A DNA stretch of 64,000 nt, taken from JAAFHB01 sp037128295 (GTDB lineage: Bacteria > Bacteroidota > Bacteroidia > Bacteroidales > Prolixibacteraceae). This document shows positions 52,973 through 62,609 of the stretch, one piece after another. Numbering within the stretch: the first letter of the stretch is position 1; each line of letters begins with the position of its first letter. The stretch lies in the NCBI GenBank assembly GCA_037128295.1, contig JBAXWR010000002.1, positions 17,126-81,125 of the forward strand, written 5' to 3'. The position numbers were made by a program, and so were the translations under genes. The notes below the pieces were generated by a model. The model was not told the DNA's origin. It was given only the letters and a program-made list of their open reading frames with translations, and did no database searches.

Positions 52973-55726
52973 TTAACCAACAACATCAGTCAACTCAACG
53001 GGGATTGTTAAAGAAAATATACTACCTTTTTCAGGTTCAGAAACCACACTAAGTTGCCCATTAAGGATTTTTGAAATTTTTGAAGCAATAGATAGCCCAA
53101 TCCCAATACCACCATATACACGGGTAGGGGAATCGTCACCTTGCCGAAAAAAATCGAAAATCAGAGATTGCTTCTCCTTAGGTATTCCTATTCCGGTATC
53201 CCGGATAAAAAATGTCAGTGAACCTTTTTTATGACTATTAAAGCCATATTCGATCAAACCTGTGTTTGTAAATTTTATGGCATTTTTAAATAAATTGATC
53301 AGGATTTGGTTTACTTTACTACGATCTGTTGTCAAATACCATGAAAGCAGTTGGGCATCAGGTTTATAAACTAAATTTATTTGTTCTGATTTCCCCGAAG
53401 TCTGGAAAATCTGATCGAATATCGATTTGTTCTCCATGAACTGATCCATCAACCTGAAAGTCTGCAACCTTAATTTGATATTTGAATGTTCTGCAAGGGC
53501 AAGATCAAATACATCTTCCACAATTGCAAGAAGCTCCTTACCACTATGGTTTATATTTGAGGCAAATGCAATATTGTCGTCGGGCATGGCTCCTGAAAGG
53601 ATCAACTCGCTAAAACCGAGAATATGGTTAAGGGGTGTCCTTAACTCGTGGTTCATGGTAGCCAGAAAAGCTGATTTCAGACGATCGCTCTCTTCGGCCT
53701 TCTGTTTTGCCACCACCAGCTCATCCTTATTTTTTTTCTGACTGTATGCTGCACCAAAAGTATTAGCGGCAGCACTCAAAAGCCTCTCTTCTGTTGATGT
53801 CCAAATCCTCTCTTTTTTACAATCGTCGAACCCGACATATCCCCAGAAAGTATTGGCTATAAAAACAGGTGTTACAAGAATGGACACAATTCCCTGGCTT
53901 TCAAGCACCAATCTCTCCCCTTCCGGAAAATTGCGAATATTGCCAACAATCACTTCCCCTTTAGTTAGTACTTCATACCAGCGGGGAAAAGCAATCTCAT
54001 AAGGAAGGCTTTGAAGTTCAGGATTACCAATTTCCTCCTTGACCGAACCATCGGTCCATTCATATCGCTGACTCATCATTGGCAATTGATAAGGCTGATC
54101 CAAATGGTTTTGAAAAATATATACACGGTTTACCAAAGTAGCTTTTCCAACTATTTCAAGGGCTCCCTTTATGCTATCGTCCAGGTCTTCACCTTGAACC
54201 AGCAATGCCGTCGCCTTTGCAACCGCACCGAGCAATATATCCCTTTCGATAACATCGGCTTCCGTTTTTTTCTGGAGAGTCACGTCCCGGGCACTTCCAA
54301 CAACTCCTATCATTAAGCCGGTTTCGTCGAAAATCGGTGCTTTTCGAACATCAAGGAACAAAAAATTGCCATTTACATTTCCATACTCTTCAAAACGTTC
54401 AGCCTTACCCGAACTCATGACCACTTCGTCCGAATTCTGGCACTGCTCGCCAAAATTGTACCAATTGGGGTTTTCAGGATACTCCTGACGGGCGCGATCT
54501 GCAAAAAACAGATGATCCTTTCCAATTGGCTCATCTGTATTTAATGCAAGCAACAGGTTCTCGCACGCCGCTTTGTTGATAAATATGAATTTTTTCTCCA
54601 GATCTTTCGCCCATAACATATCCGACATATTATCCGACATCAGCCTGAACCGATCCGACAAGAGACGGTACCGTTTGTTACTTTCCTGAATTTCCCTTTG
54701 CTGATCAATTAAACTGGTAATGTCCCTAATTAAAACGAGACGGCTGTCCTGCTGATTTTTTATCTCCTTTTTACCAACACTGTAGGTTTTGACCGAACCA
54801 CTTGCGCCGATTTCTATATTCTGGTCAGCGATGGAATCCAAAACCGCTAAAAGGAGTTGGGTTACCGAAGCACCTGCTGATTCAATCGGGTAACCGATAA
54901 TATTACGGTCACGTATCCCAAGAAAATGGATCGCTGCCTCATTAATATCCTGAATCCTGTTTTGACGATCCAATACCAGAATACCATCAGTTAACGTCTC
55001 GACAAGTGTTTGTCGCGCAACGGGGATAATGTCTAGAAAATTAATATATAGAATTGCGTAAGTAAAAAGAAGGCCGCTTAGAATCGTGCTCACCGGTACC
55101 AAATCGAGGCCAGCCACCGGGTTTTTACCCGACAAATAGAGTACACTTGCTGACCATGGAATAAGACTTGCAGCTAAAACAATCCAACCCTGAGAACTAA
55201 ATGTCCGCGTTTGTACCATGATAAACCGGATAAGATATATCGTTGACAGAATTGAGAGTGTGTAATTAAATCCGAAGTAACCAATCCAGAACCAAATGCC
55301 ATGGTAGTACTCCATCAGGTTTGTTTCTGCCGAAATTGTTGAAAAGCCCGACCATAAAAGGTGATGGAATTCATTCGTAAAGGCAATGACTAAAGTAATA
55401 AGCGGTATTAAAAAAAGGATTATCTTATTCTTTAATGTTAGATATTTATCCTTTCCTACAAACCTGAGCACAAAAATCAAGTAAAACACTGGGGTAGAAA
55501 CAGCCCCAAAATAGCCGAATTTTGCATAGAAGATCTTATCTGTTACCGTAGTGGCAGAAGTCTCAAAGATAATCCAGAATGCCCATATACCGGCAGCAAA
55601 TAGCAACATTGCCAGTTCTTTAGCACCTTTTATCGCTCTTCGCTGCCATGCAAGTATAGCACCGAAAAAGGAAACTAATGCAGTAGCGAGGAAGAGTATG
55701 GAATAAATTGTAAAAATCTGATTCAT
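52973..55726 (-). CDS. 7TM-type membrane histidine kinase (7TM-PAS-PAS-GAF-HisKA-HATPase)
   Basis: A 917-residue kinase with seven membrane helices at about 5-225 that match the N-terminal 7TM region of bacterial kinases (HisKA_7TM-like: FWIIFETSATTV, FTNEFHHLLWSGFS, YGIWFWIGYFGFNY-type loops). Two PAS modules (about 235-340 and 345-480), a GAF domain (about 485-640), HisKA with H693 (FLATMNHELRTPLNHILGF) and a HATPase (NLFKNAIKFT, DTGIGIP, GGIGIGLS) follow. No receiver is attached. The core is paralogous to 36334 and 48464. As the first gene of the seven-gene minus-strand island and the only one with a 7TM sensor, it may supply the primary signal to the receiver-headed kinases downstream (inference). 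Confidence 0.93.
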   Translation of the reverse strand: MNQIFTIYSILFLATALVSFFGAILAWQRRAIKGAKELAMLLFAAGIWAFWIIFETSATTVTDKIFYAKFGYFGAVSTPVFYLIFVLRFVGKDKYLTLKNKIILFLIPLITLVIAFTNEFHHLLWSGFSTISAETNLMEYYHGIWFWIGYFGFNYTLSILSTIYLIRFIMVQTRTFSSQGWIVLAASLIPWSASVLYLSGKNPVAGLDLVPVSTILSGLLFTYAILYINFLDIIPVARQTLVETLTDGILVLDRQNRIQDINEAAIHFLGIRDRNIIGYPIESAGASVTQLLLAVLDSIADQNIEIGASGSVKTYSVGKKEIKNQQDSRLVLIRDITSLIDQQREIQESNKRYRLLSDRFRLMSDNMSDMLWAKDLEKKFIFINKAACENLLLALNTDEPIGKDHLFFADRARQEYPENPNWYNFGEQCQNSDEVVMSSGKAERFEEYGNVNGNFLFLDVRKAPIFDETGLMIGVVGSARDVTLQKKTEADVIERDILLGAVAKATALLVQGEDLDDSIKGALEIVGKATLVNRVYIFQNHLDQPYQLPMMSQRYEWTDGSVKEEIGNPELQSLPYEIAFPRWYEVLTKGEVIVGNIRNFPEGERLVLESQGIVSILVTPVFIANTFWGYVGFDDCKKERIWTSTEERLLSAAANTFGAAYSQKKNKDELVVAKQKAEESDRLKSAFLATMNHELRTPLNHILGFSELILSGAMPDDNIAFASNINHSGKELLAIVEDVFDLALAEHSNIKLRLQTFRLMDQFMENKSIFDQIFQTSGKSEQINLVYKPDAQLLSWYLTTDRSKVNQILINLFKNAIKFTNTGLIEYGFNSHKKGSLTFFIRDTGIGIPKEKQSLIFDFFRQGDDSPTRVYGGIGIGLSIASKISKILNGQLSVVSEPEKGSIFSLTIPVELTDVVG

Positions 55727-55781
55727 CGAAATCTTCTTTGTGCGAAAATAACAAAATAAGCCCTGACAAAGTTAAATTTTT

Positions 55782-56399
55782 TTACAACAATTCCTGAAAA
55801 AGTTCTTTAAAATGTCCGGCATGTGAACCATCAACCAAGGCGTGATGGGCGTGGACAGATACGGGCATAAGCATTTGATTGCCAAACATAAAAGTCTTGC
55901 CAAAAGAAATTTTAGGGACACTATCAGAATAACCCGAATGATGCGCATGGCTCAAAGCTGTAAAACTAATCCATGGGACTGCAGAATAATGGATTACATT
56001 TAGACCTGCTACACCAGGGTTTATACCGGTGCCAGCCCGTACTCGTGCAATCTCGGTTTTAGCATTCTGTTGAAAAACAACAAAATCATCGTCATAAACG
56101 ATGTTTGAAAACCCGAAAGTACCATCAGGCCTGTCAACAGTTGCTGAAGCATCGATCCGGTCGTAAATAACCGGTCGTCCATCTTCGATCCTTATTTTAA
56201 AGGCGGGACATTGGTTTATTGCTTTTAAGGACTGGAACAAATACCAAAGATAAAAGGAATGGTTTTCTTTTTTTGCTGTCTGATAAGCCCTTGTACAGTC
56301 AACATTAAAGGTAAGCCCCCAGAACGGATCGCTGAACTTCGAAAAGAATTCAAAATGCTCCCTTCTTTCCCAATTTGCAAGATCGATAAAATGTTTCAT
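55782..56399 (-). CDS. Chloramphenicol acetyltransferase-like O-acetyltransferase
   Basis: A 205-residue protein of the type A chloramphenicol acetyltransferase fold, which works as a trimer and transfers acetyl from acetyl-CoA to a hydroxyl. The N-terminus (WERREHFEFFSKFSDPFWGLTF) and the catalytic motif HHALVDGSHAG are diagnostic; by comparison with CAT III the base is H186 and the structural Asp is D190. The family HHxxxDG motif is kept. Whether chloramphenicol is the natural substrate is unknown: many chromosomal Bacteroidota relatives have no known resistance role. It is alone on the minus strand after the 7TM kinase promoter region and divergent from cinA, with a 224-236-nt AT-rich gap that shows no clear gene. 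Confidence 0.9.
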   Translation of the reverse strand: MKHFIDLANWERREHFEFFSKFSDPFWGLTFNVDCTRAYQTAKKENHSFYLWYLFQSLKAINQCPAFKIRIEDGRPVIYDRIDASATVDRPDGTFGFSNIVYDDDFVVFQQNAKTEIARVRAGTGINPGVAGLNVIHYSAVPWISFTALSHAHHSGYSDSVPKISFGKTFMFGNQMLMPVSVHAHHALVDGSHAGHFKELFQELL

Positions 56400-56635
56400 T
56401 TTTTGGTAACAAATTTTCGGTTTTAAATTACAATATATTTCTCTTATTTCAAGTTATTTCAATTTTATTATCTTCATATCCTTTCCTTCAGAAAGGAAGT
56501 TTGATCATCAATCAAAAATATAGTTTAAAAGTGAGCTATAACTAAAACTTGTATATTTTTACAGATTAATAGATCAGGGATATTCCGGCAAAGGAAAAAA
56601 TATAGAAATGAATAGAAATATAGTTGAAATATAAC

Positions 56636-57883
56636 ATGGAAGCAGATTTAATCACTATAGGTGACGAGATTCTTATCGGTCAGATTGTCGATACCAACTC
56701 GGCATGGATGGCAAAAAAACTGAATGACGAAGGGATCAACATCAGGGAGATTACCAGCATATCGGACCAACCCGAACACATTTTGGCAACTTTGGGAGAA
56801 TCAGGGAAAAAAGCGTCTATTGTTTTGGTTACAGGTGGCCTCGGCCCAACAAAGGACGACAGGACTAAATCGGCATTGTGTACTTTTTTTAAGACTCAAC
56901 TTACTGAAAATAAAGAGGTATTGGAAAATATCATCCAGTTACTCACGCCCCGAGGTGTGGTCATGAACAACCTTAACAGGGAACAGGCTCTTGTCCCTGC
57001 AACCGCCACAGTGCTGACGAACAAACAAGGTACAGCACCCGGACTTTGGTTCGACCATGAAGGGACTGTATTCGTTTTTATGCCAGGCGTCCCATTCGAA
57101 ATGAAATACCTCATGGAGGCTGAAGTACTTCCCAGGATTCAAAAGATATTCAATACGCTAACAATTACTCACCGCACAGTATTGATACAGGGCTTGCCTG
57201 AATCGATGCTCGCCGAACGGATTGCCGAATGGGAAGATAACCTGCCAGAAAGTATCCGGTTAGCCTATCTTCCAAGTCCGCAAAGTATGAAATTGCGACT
57301 TTCTGCCCGGGGTAAAGATAAAGCCTATCTGACAAAATTGATCGAAGTGGAAATTGAGAAACTAGCAAAAATAATTCCGGATTATATTTATGGTTTTGAG
57401 GAAGAATCATTGGCCGGAAATCTTGGTAAAATGCTCAATATTAGGAATATGACAGTTTCAGTTGCCGAAAGTTGCACTGGAGGGAATATTTCCCATTTTT
57501 TCACTTCCAATCCGGGCAGTTCCGCCTATTTCAAGGGTGGTATTGTTGCCTATTCCAATGAAATAAAATCAAAAATATTGGGGATCGATCCTGAAATCAT
57601 CGCGAAGCGGGGAGCCGTCAGCAAAGAGGTTGTGGAAGCGATGGCTTTTTCAGCAAACCGACTTTTTAACACTGATTTTGCAATTGCTACTTCGGGCATT
57701 GCAGGACCAGATGGCGGAACTCCCGAAAAACCAGTAGGTACAGTCTGGATCGCAGTGGCAGGAGCCGGATTGGTTGTATCAAAAGTCTATAACTTTGGCG
57801 ATAACCGGGAAAGGACAATTATCCGTGCAAGCCAGACAGGGTTGAACATGTTAAGGCTGTTGCTATTGAAAAAGGAATCTTAA
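56636..57883 (+). CDS. cinA: CinA-like protein (NMN deamidase / ADP-ribose pyrophosphatase type)
   Basis: A 415-residue CinA. The N-terminal MoCF-like domain (ITIGDEILIGQIVDTNSAWMA; VTGGLGPTKDDRT) is linked through a central region (about 175-250) to the C-terminal CinA/PncC domain with VAESCTGGNISHFFTS and ATSGIAGPDGGTPEKPVGTVW. In characterised CinA proteins the N-terminal domain hydrolyses ADP-ribose (COG1058) and the C-terminal domain deamidates NMN to NaMN, salvaging pyridine nucleotides. The ATG at 56636 (MEADLIT) is chosen over an upstream TTG at 56624 that lies in a GAAATA repeat. It stands at the head of a plus-strand run that continues with the AsmA-like gene. Confidence 0.94.
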   Translation: MEADLITIGDEILIGQIVDTNSAWMAKKLNDEGINIREITSISDQPEHILATLGESGKKASIVLVTGGLGPTKDDRTKSALCTFFKTQLTENKEVLENIIQLLTPRGVVMNNLNREQALVPATATVLTNKQGTAPGLWFDHEGTVFVFMPGVPFEMKYLMEAEVLPRIQKIFNTLTITHRTVLIQGLPESMLAERIAEWEDNLPESIRLAYLPSPQSMKLRLSARGKDKAYLTKLIEVEIEKLAKIIPDYIYGFEEESLAGNLGKMLNIRNMTVSVAESCTGGNISHFFTSNPGSSAYFKGGIVAYSNEIKSKILGIDPEIIAKRGAVSKEVVEAMAFSANRLFNTDFAIATSGIAGPDGGTPEKPVGTVWIAVAGAGLVVSKVYNFGDNRERTIIRASQTGLNMLRLLLLKKES

Positions 57884-57885
57884 TC

Positions 57886-57920
57886 CAGCCCACCGCTAGT
57901 TGCCAGTAGCCAGCTGCTTT
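57886..57920. repeat. Inverted copy of the CTGGCAACTAG repeat
   Basis: CGCTAGTTGCCAGTAGCCAGCTGC immediately after the cinA stop is the reverse complement of the repeat type at 27609-27675 and 34919-34957. The remaining gap to the next start shows no other element. Confidence 0.6.
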
Positions 57921-57958
57921 AAAATCTACATCACTATTAAATTAATATTCAATACAAT

Positions 57959-60415
57959 ATGAAAAAGAAATTAATAATCGCCGCAAGTGTAATCGGCCTT
58001 CTGATCGGTATTATGGGCGTCCTGCCGCTAATATTTGAGGGAAAAATCATTCAAAAGGTTAAAGACACTGCCAACAGTTCAGTGAACGCCAAAGTCGATT
58101 TTAATGAGGTTAAGTTGTCCCTTTTCAAAAGCTTCCCAAGATTAAGCATTTCAATAAAAAACTTCTCCATTACCGGGATCAACGAATTCAATAACATCAG
58201 GTTACTGAGAGTAGAAACTCTTTCGACATCAGTTAACCTTTCGAGTTTATGGAAAAATGATGGATTAAAAATCAGTTCAATTCAACTCGAAAAACCAGTT
58301 ATTAACCTGTTGGTCAATAAAACCGGAAAATCGAACTGGAATATTGCAAAAATTGATTCATTAGCCAAAAATCCGGATAGCACAGATAGTAAATCAGAAA
58401 TTGATCTTGAAAAAATTGAGGTCAGAAATGCCGGTTTTTCATTTAATAACGAGGCGTCGCCAATGTCGATTGTCCTGAAAAATGGGACATTTGATCTTTC
58501 GGGTGCCATGAAGGGTAGCGACAGTAAACTTGATATTTCTGGGCAGGCCGACAGTATCGCATTTGAATATGGTGGTTCCCGTTATGTTTCCAATCTTAAA
58601 CTGGAAATCAAGGGTGCCTTGCAGTCCGATTTTAATAAAATGTCGTTCACCTTTTTACAGAACAAACTATTAATCAATAAATTACCGCTCGAAGCCAACG
58701 GGACTTTCATCATGGGAGAAAAGGATTATAATTTTGATGTGACGTTTAAATCACCGACCTCGTCTTTTGGAGATTTGCTTGGCTTTATTCCGGCCCAATA
58801 TCAAAGTTACCTTAAGGGGGTTGAAACAAAAGGGGAACTCTCTTTCAATGGATTTGTAAAAGGAACTTACTCCGACACCACCTATCCCGGTTTTGGCCTC
58901 GACCTAAAAATTGTGGGTGGATGGCTAAAATATCCAAACCTTCCCAAAGAATTTGAAAAAATTGAAATTGTTGCAAATATTTTAAAACCACAAGGAGATC
59001 TGGATCTTGTAAAAATAGATATTGAAAAATTTGGGGCATCAATAGCCGGAAATCCGTTGCAGGCCACGTTGCACGTTGCAACGCCAGTAAGCGACCCATC
59101 ATTAAAAGGAAATCTAAAAGGGAGGATCGATTTTGCAACATTAAAACAGGCATTACCAATGGATTCGATTGATTTAAAGGGCATTATAGATGCCTCTGTC
59201 GATTTTGGCGGTTTCTATTCCTCCATTGAAAAAGGGCAATACGAAAATTTCAGAACAGATGGTGCCGTTTCGTTAAAAGATTTTGAATTCTCCTCAATAA
59301 GCATGCCCCAAAAAATGCAAATCAAGTCTGCCGAAATAAAGTTAAATCCAAAATCCATCACATTAAACAACATGACAGCCACCATGGGTGAAAGCGATTT
59401 TAACCTGAATGGTACGATTAGCAGTTACTGGGCCTATTTTCTGAATAAAGGGATTCTGGATGGAAATATTAGTTTAAATTCCAACTATATAAATATCAAT
59501 CAATTAATTCCCAAACCTGCGCCAAAGGACACAACATTGGCTGCTGGCAAACCTTTTGAAATACCTGAAAATGTCAATATTATTATCCAATCATCTGTAA
59601 GCAAAGCCCTTTACGAGAAAATGACAATTTCAGGGATTCAAGGGAAAGTGTTGGTCAGGGATCGGAAGATAATACTTGACGGATTGAATATGAATATGTT
59701 GAGTGGGAAAATGCTTATTTCAGGAGCTTATACAACACCAAAGGGTGAGAAACCTATTTATGACTTCAAAATGGATATAAAGGACTTTGATTTGCCAACT
59801 GCCTATCAATCACTTAGTACAGTGAGGCAATACCTTCCGGTTACAAAAGAAAGTACAGGAGCATTCAACACGGGTCTTTCGTTAAGCGGAAAATTGAACG
59901 ACGACTATTCTCCCCAATTTCAAACCGTTAATGGTGGAGGAATGCTTACAGCCAAAAACATCGAACTGGTTGGAGCAGGATTGTTTAATGAGATTGGGAA
60001 GTATTTCAGGAAAGATATGTTCAAACAAGTGAAAGTGAACGATTTCGCCACAAACTTCAAATTGGTGGATGGTGGTTTGGAGATTGCTCCATTCAATACC
60101 AAAGTTGCCGGGCAGGATGTCACGATCGGCGGAAGACAATCTGTTTCAAAGGTTTTGGACTACAGAATTGATTTTAAAGTGAATAAGGACGATCTTAGCC
60201 AGGAGGTGACCCAATATATCGGGATGGTGCCGGGTGCCGAAAATATTGCCAAATACCCAATCGGGATCAACCTTGCCGGACCGATTGACAAGCCAGATGT
60301 AAAAGTCGATCTCACCGAAGCCAAAAAATTAGTCGAAACAGAATTTAAAAAGAAAGCAGGTTCGGCAATTCAGGATGCGGTGAAGAAATTTGGATTGGAT
60401 AAGTTGTTTAAGTAG
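57959..60415 (+). CDS. AsmA-like envelope protein
   Basis: An 818-residue protein with an N-terminal membrane anchor (KKKLIIAASVIGLLIGIMGVLPLIF, about 3-26) and a long beta-rich periplasmic region. The segment VDFNEVKLSLFKSFPRLSISIKNFSITG and the C-terminal repeats (GGGMLTAKNIELVG; IAPFNTKVAGQDVTIGG; YRIDFKVN) are typical of Bacteroidota AsmA-like proteins, members of the wider AsmA/TamB/VPS13 bridge-protein group that is linked to phospholipid transport or outer-membrane homeostasis. The specific cargo is not known. The C-terminus (KKAGSAIQDAVKKFGLDKLFK) is amphipathic. It follows cinA after 75 nt. Confidence 0.87.
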   Translation: MKKKLIIAASVIGLLIGIMGVLPLIFEGKIIQKVKDTANSSVNAKVDFNEVKLSLFKSFPRLSISIKNFSITGINEFNNIRLLRVETLSTSVNLSSLWKNDGLKISSIQLEKPVINLLVNKTGKSNWNIAKIDSLAKNPDSTDSKSEIDLEKIEVRNAGFSFNNEASPMSIVLKNGTFDLSGAMKGSDSKLDISGQADSIAFEYGGSRYVSNLKLEIKGALQSDFNKMSFTFLQNKLLINKLPLEANGTFIMGEKDYNFDVTFKSPTSSFGDLLGFIPAQYQSYLKGVETKGELSFNGFVKGTYSDTTYPGFGLDLKIVGGWLKYPNLPKEFEKIEIVANILKPQGDLDLVKIDIEKFGASIAGNPLQATLHVATPVSDPSLKGNLKGRIDFATLKQALPMDSIDLKGIIDASVDFGGFYSSIEKGQYENFRTDGAVSLKDFEFSSISMPQKMQIKSAEIKLNPKSITLNNMTATMGESDFNLNGTISSYWAYFLNKGILDGNISLNSNYININQLIPKPAPKDTTLAAGKPFEIPENVNIIIQSSVSKALYEKMTISGIQGKVLVRDRKIILDGLNMNMLSGKMLISGAYTTPKGEKPIYDFKMDIKDFDLPTAYQSLSTVRQYLPVTKESTGAFNTGLSLSGKLNDDYSPQFQTVNGGGMLTAKNIELVGAGLFNEIGKYFRKDMFKQVKVNDFATNFKLVDGGLEIAPFNTKVAGQDVTIGGRQSVSKVLDYRIDFKVNKDDLSQEVTQYIGMVPGAENIAKYPIGINLAGPIDKPDVKVDLTEAKKLVETEFKKKAGSAIQDAVKKFGLDKLFK

Positions 60416-60555
60416 GAAGAAATTGAAATATAAGGAAATAAATAGAAATATTTAGAAATATTTAGAAATATATGGAAATGGGTGGAAATGGATTGAAGTA
60501 TCTGGAAATGAATAGAAATAGATAGAAATAAACAGGAATATAGAAATTCGACAAC
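60411..60555. repeat. GGAAATAAATAGAAATATTTAG repeat block
   Basis: About 140 nt of imperfect GAAATA-type repeats (ggaaataaatagaaatattt, then tggaaatgggtggaaatgg units) fill the gap between the AsmA-like and hydrolase genes. Same type as 720-870 and 14148-14295. Nothing else is visible in the gap. Confidence 0.75.
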
Positions 60556-60573
60556 CTTAAAATATAAATTTAT

Positions 60574-62532
60574 ATGTATATTATTAATAATCAAATATTT
60601 AGAAAGATATTTCTATTTATTTCAATTGGTATTTCAACCTTATATCTTGGTAGTGCCCAGGAAATGGATTATCATGGGTTTAAAGGTCTTGATTTTAAAT
60701 TCGAAGGGCATGATGCGAAAATTGTGTTTCCGAAGAAAGCAGAACCGGGGAAACATTGGATCTGGCGGGCCCGATTCTGGGGACATGAACCTCAAACCGA
60801 AATTGCATTGCTCGAAAAAGGGTTTCATGTTGTCTATGTGGATGCGCCTGATTTGTGCGGAAGTCCGGATGCTGTAAAATTGTGGAACCATTTTTATGAC
60901 TATCTGCTTAAGGAATACGCCCTTAACCCTAAGACGGTACTTGAAGGATTTAGCAGGGGCGGATTGTACATTTACAACTGGGGCTCGGAAAATGTATCAA
61001 AAGTTGCCTGTATCTATGCCGATGCACCAGTTTGCGACATGAGGAGCTGGCCCGGTGGAAAAGGTAAAGGGCCTGGTTCACCTACAGACTGGAAGCTGCA
61101 CCTTTCTGCCTATCAACAAACAGAAGAGAGCATGAAAGATTTTAAGGGTATGCCTATTTACAATGCTGTAAAACTTGCAGAAGCAGGTGTGCCGGCTTTG
61201 CATGTTTGTGGTGCGGTAGATGAAGTTGTCCCGATTGAAGAGAATACCTACGTTTTGGAAAAGGCTTATAAAAAAGCAGGTGGAGATATCAAAATCATTG
61301 TGAAGGAGGGAATAGGCCATCATCCTCATAGCCTGAAAGATCCTGCGCCAATTGTAAGGTTTATACTATCACATACTGCCCCTGTACTGATGGATCAGGA
61401 ATTGCCTGTCGAATCGAAGATGTCGATTAATTTTCGCGGCAATTTCAATAATTGTCGGATCAAATTCGAAACAAGCAAAAAAGGAAGGGTTGCCTTTCTT
61501 GGGGGATCGATTACTTTTGGTGGTGCCTGGCGGGAATTGGTTTGCGATTACCTGAAACAACGTTTCCCGAATACAGAATTCGATTTTATCAATGCTGGCA
61601 TCTCCTCGACGGGATCAACCCCTGGTGCAATGCGGTTTTCGCGCGATGTACTAAAGAATGGAACGGTTGACTTGCTGTTCGAAGAGGCCGCAGTAAATGA
61701 TGCAACAAATGGTTTCAATGCGATCCATCAGATCAGGGGAATGGAAGGTATAGTCTATCAAGCACTTAAATCAAATCCATTGATGAATGTAGTTTTGTTG
61801 CATTTTGTCGATCAGGATAAAATGTCGGATTACAACAATGGAAAGGTACCCGAAGTGATCCAGTCGCACGAGAAAGTTGCTGCTTATTACAATGTCCCTT
61901 CCATCAACCTCGCCAAAGAGGTAAACGATAGAATTCTTAACAATGAATTCACTTGGCGTGATGATTTCAAGAACCTCCACCCCTCCCCTTTCGGCCACTC
62001 CATCTATTTCAGGACAATCAAACATTTCTTTGAAACGGAATGGAAAGATTCGTCGAATAACGAATTAAAAATTAAAACATTACCAAATAAGACATTAGAT
62101 CCTTATTCCTATATCAACGGCCATTTTTTATCCATCAAAACTGCAAAGACAGGTTCTGGATGGACCTTGAACAAAAACTGGAAACCAACTGACAAGGTCT
62201 CAACCAGACAAGGGTTTGTAGATGTACCCGTACTTGAAGCATCTGAACCCGATGCAAGTTTAAAACTCAATTTTTCAGGTAAAGCAATCGGCCTTCTGAT
62301 CACATCTGGGCCAGATGCGGGTATATTGGAATACAGTGTTGATGGTGGTCCCTTTAAGACTGTTGATCAATTCACACAATGGAGCAAACAACTCCACCTC
62401 CCGTGGATCATTATGCTTGAGGATGAACTAAAAGAGGGGAAACATCAGTTATTATTGCAGATTTCAAAAAATAAAAACCTGGAAAGTTCTGGTAATGTAT
62501 GTCGTATTCAACAGTTTGTGGTCAATAATTAA
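60574..62532 (+). CDS. Exported double esterase: alpha/beta hydrolase fused to SGNH hydrolase
   Basis: A 652-residue secreted protein. A signal peptide (KIFLFISIGISTLYLGSAQE, cleavage near 29) is followed by an alpha/beta-hydrolase domain (about 32-268) with nucleophile S127 in EGFSRGG and likely catalytic acid and His in CGAVDEVVP and GIGHHPHS. A second enzyme domain (about 285-485) is SGNH/GDSL type: S312 in LGGSITFGG, the Gly/Asn blocks STGSTPG and VNDATNG (N375), and H469 in NLHPSPFGHS. A beta-rich domain of about 150 residues ends the chain (LLITSGPDAGILEYSVDGGPFKTVD). Such enzymes deacetylate or de-esterify plant-type polysaccharides; the substrate is unknown. No glycoside hydrolase or SusCD genes adjoin it. 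Confidence 0.85.
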   Translation: MYIINNQIFRKIFLFISIGISTLYLGSAQEMDYHGFKGLDFKFEGHDAKIVFPKKAEPGKHWIWRARFWGHEPQTEIALLEKGFHVVYVDAPDLCGSPDAVKLWNHFYDYLLKEYALNPKTVLEGFSRGGLYIYNWGSENVSKVACIYADAPVCDMRSWPGGKGKGPGSPTDWKLHLSAYQQTEESMKDFKGMPIYNAVKLAEAGVPALHVCGAVDEVVPIEENTYVLEKAYKKAGGDIKIIVKEGIGHHPHSLKDPAPIVRFILSHTAPVLMDQELPVESKMSINFRGNFNNCRIKFETSKKGRVAFLGGSITFGGAWRELVCDYLKQRFPNTEFDFINAGISSTGSTPGAMRFSRDVLKNGTVDLLFEEAAVNDATNGFNAIHQIRGMEGIVYQALKSNPLMNVVLLHFVDQDKMSDYNNGKVPEVIQSHEKVAAYYNVPSINLAKEVNDRILNNEFTWRDDFKNLHPSPFGHSIYFRTIKHFFETEWKDSSNNELKIKTLPNKTLDPYSYINGHFLSIKTAKTGSGWTLNKNWKPTDKVSTRQGFVDVPVLEASEPDASLKLNFSGKAIGLLITSGPDAGILEYSVDGGPFKTVDQFTQWSKQLHLPWIIMLEDELKEGKHQLLLQISKNKNLESSGNVCRIQQFVVNN

Positions 62533-62609
62533 TCCAATTCAATTTAAGCATTAATCTTATCTTTGTAATTCTTTTTTAAAAACAGTTACTAAGAACAGAA
62601 AACAGAATT

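Noticed and set aside
56484..56500. TTCCTT-CAGA-AAGGAA hairpin in the catA-like/cinA gap
   Set aside because: Stem of only 6 bp between divergent genes with no T-run, so neither terminator nor a convincing operator.
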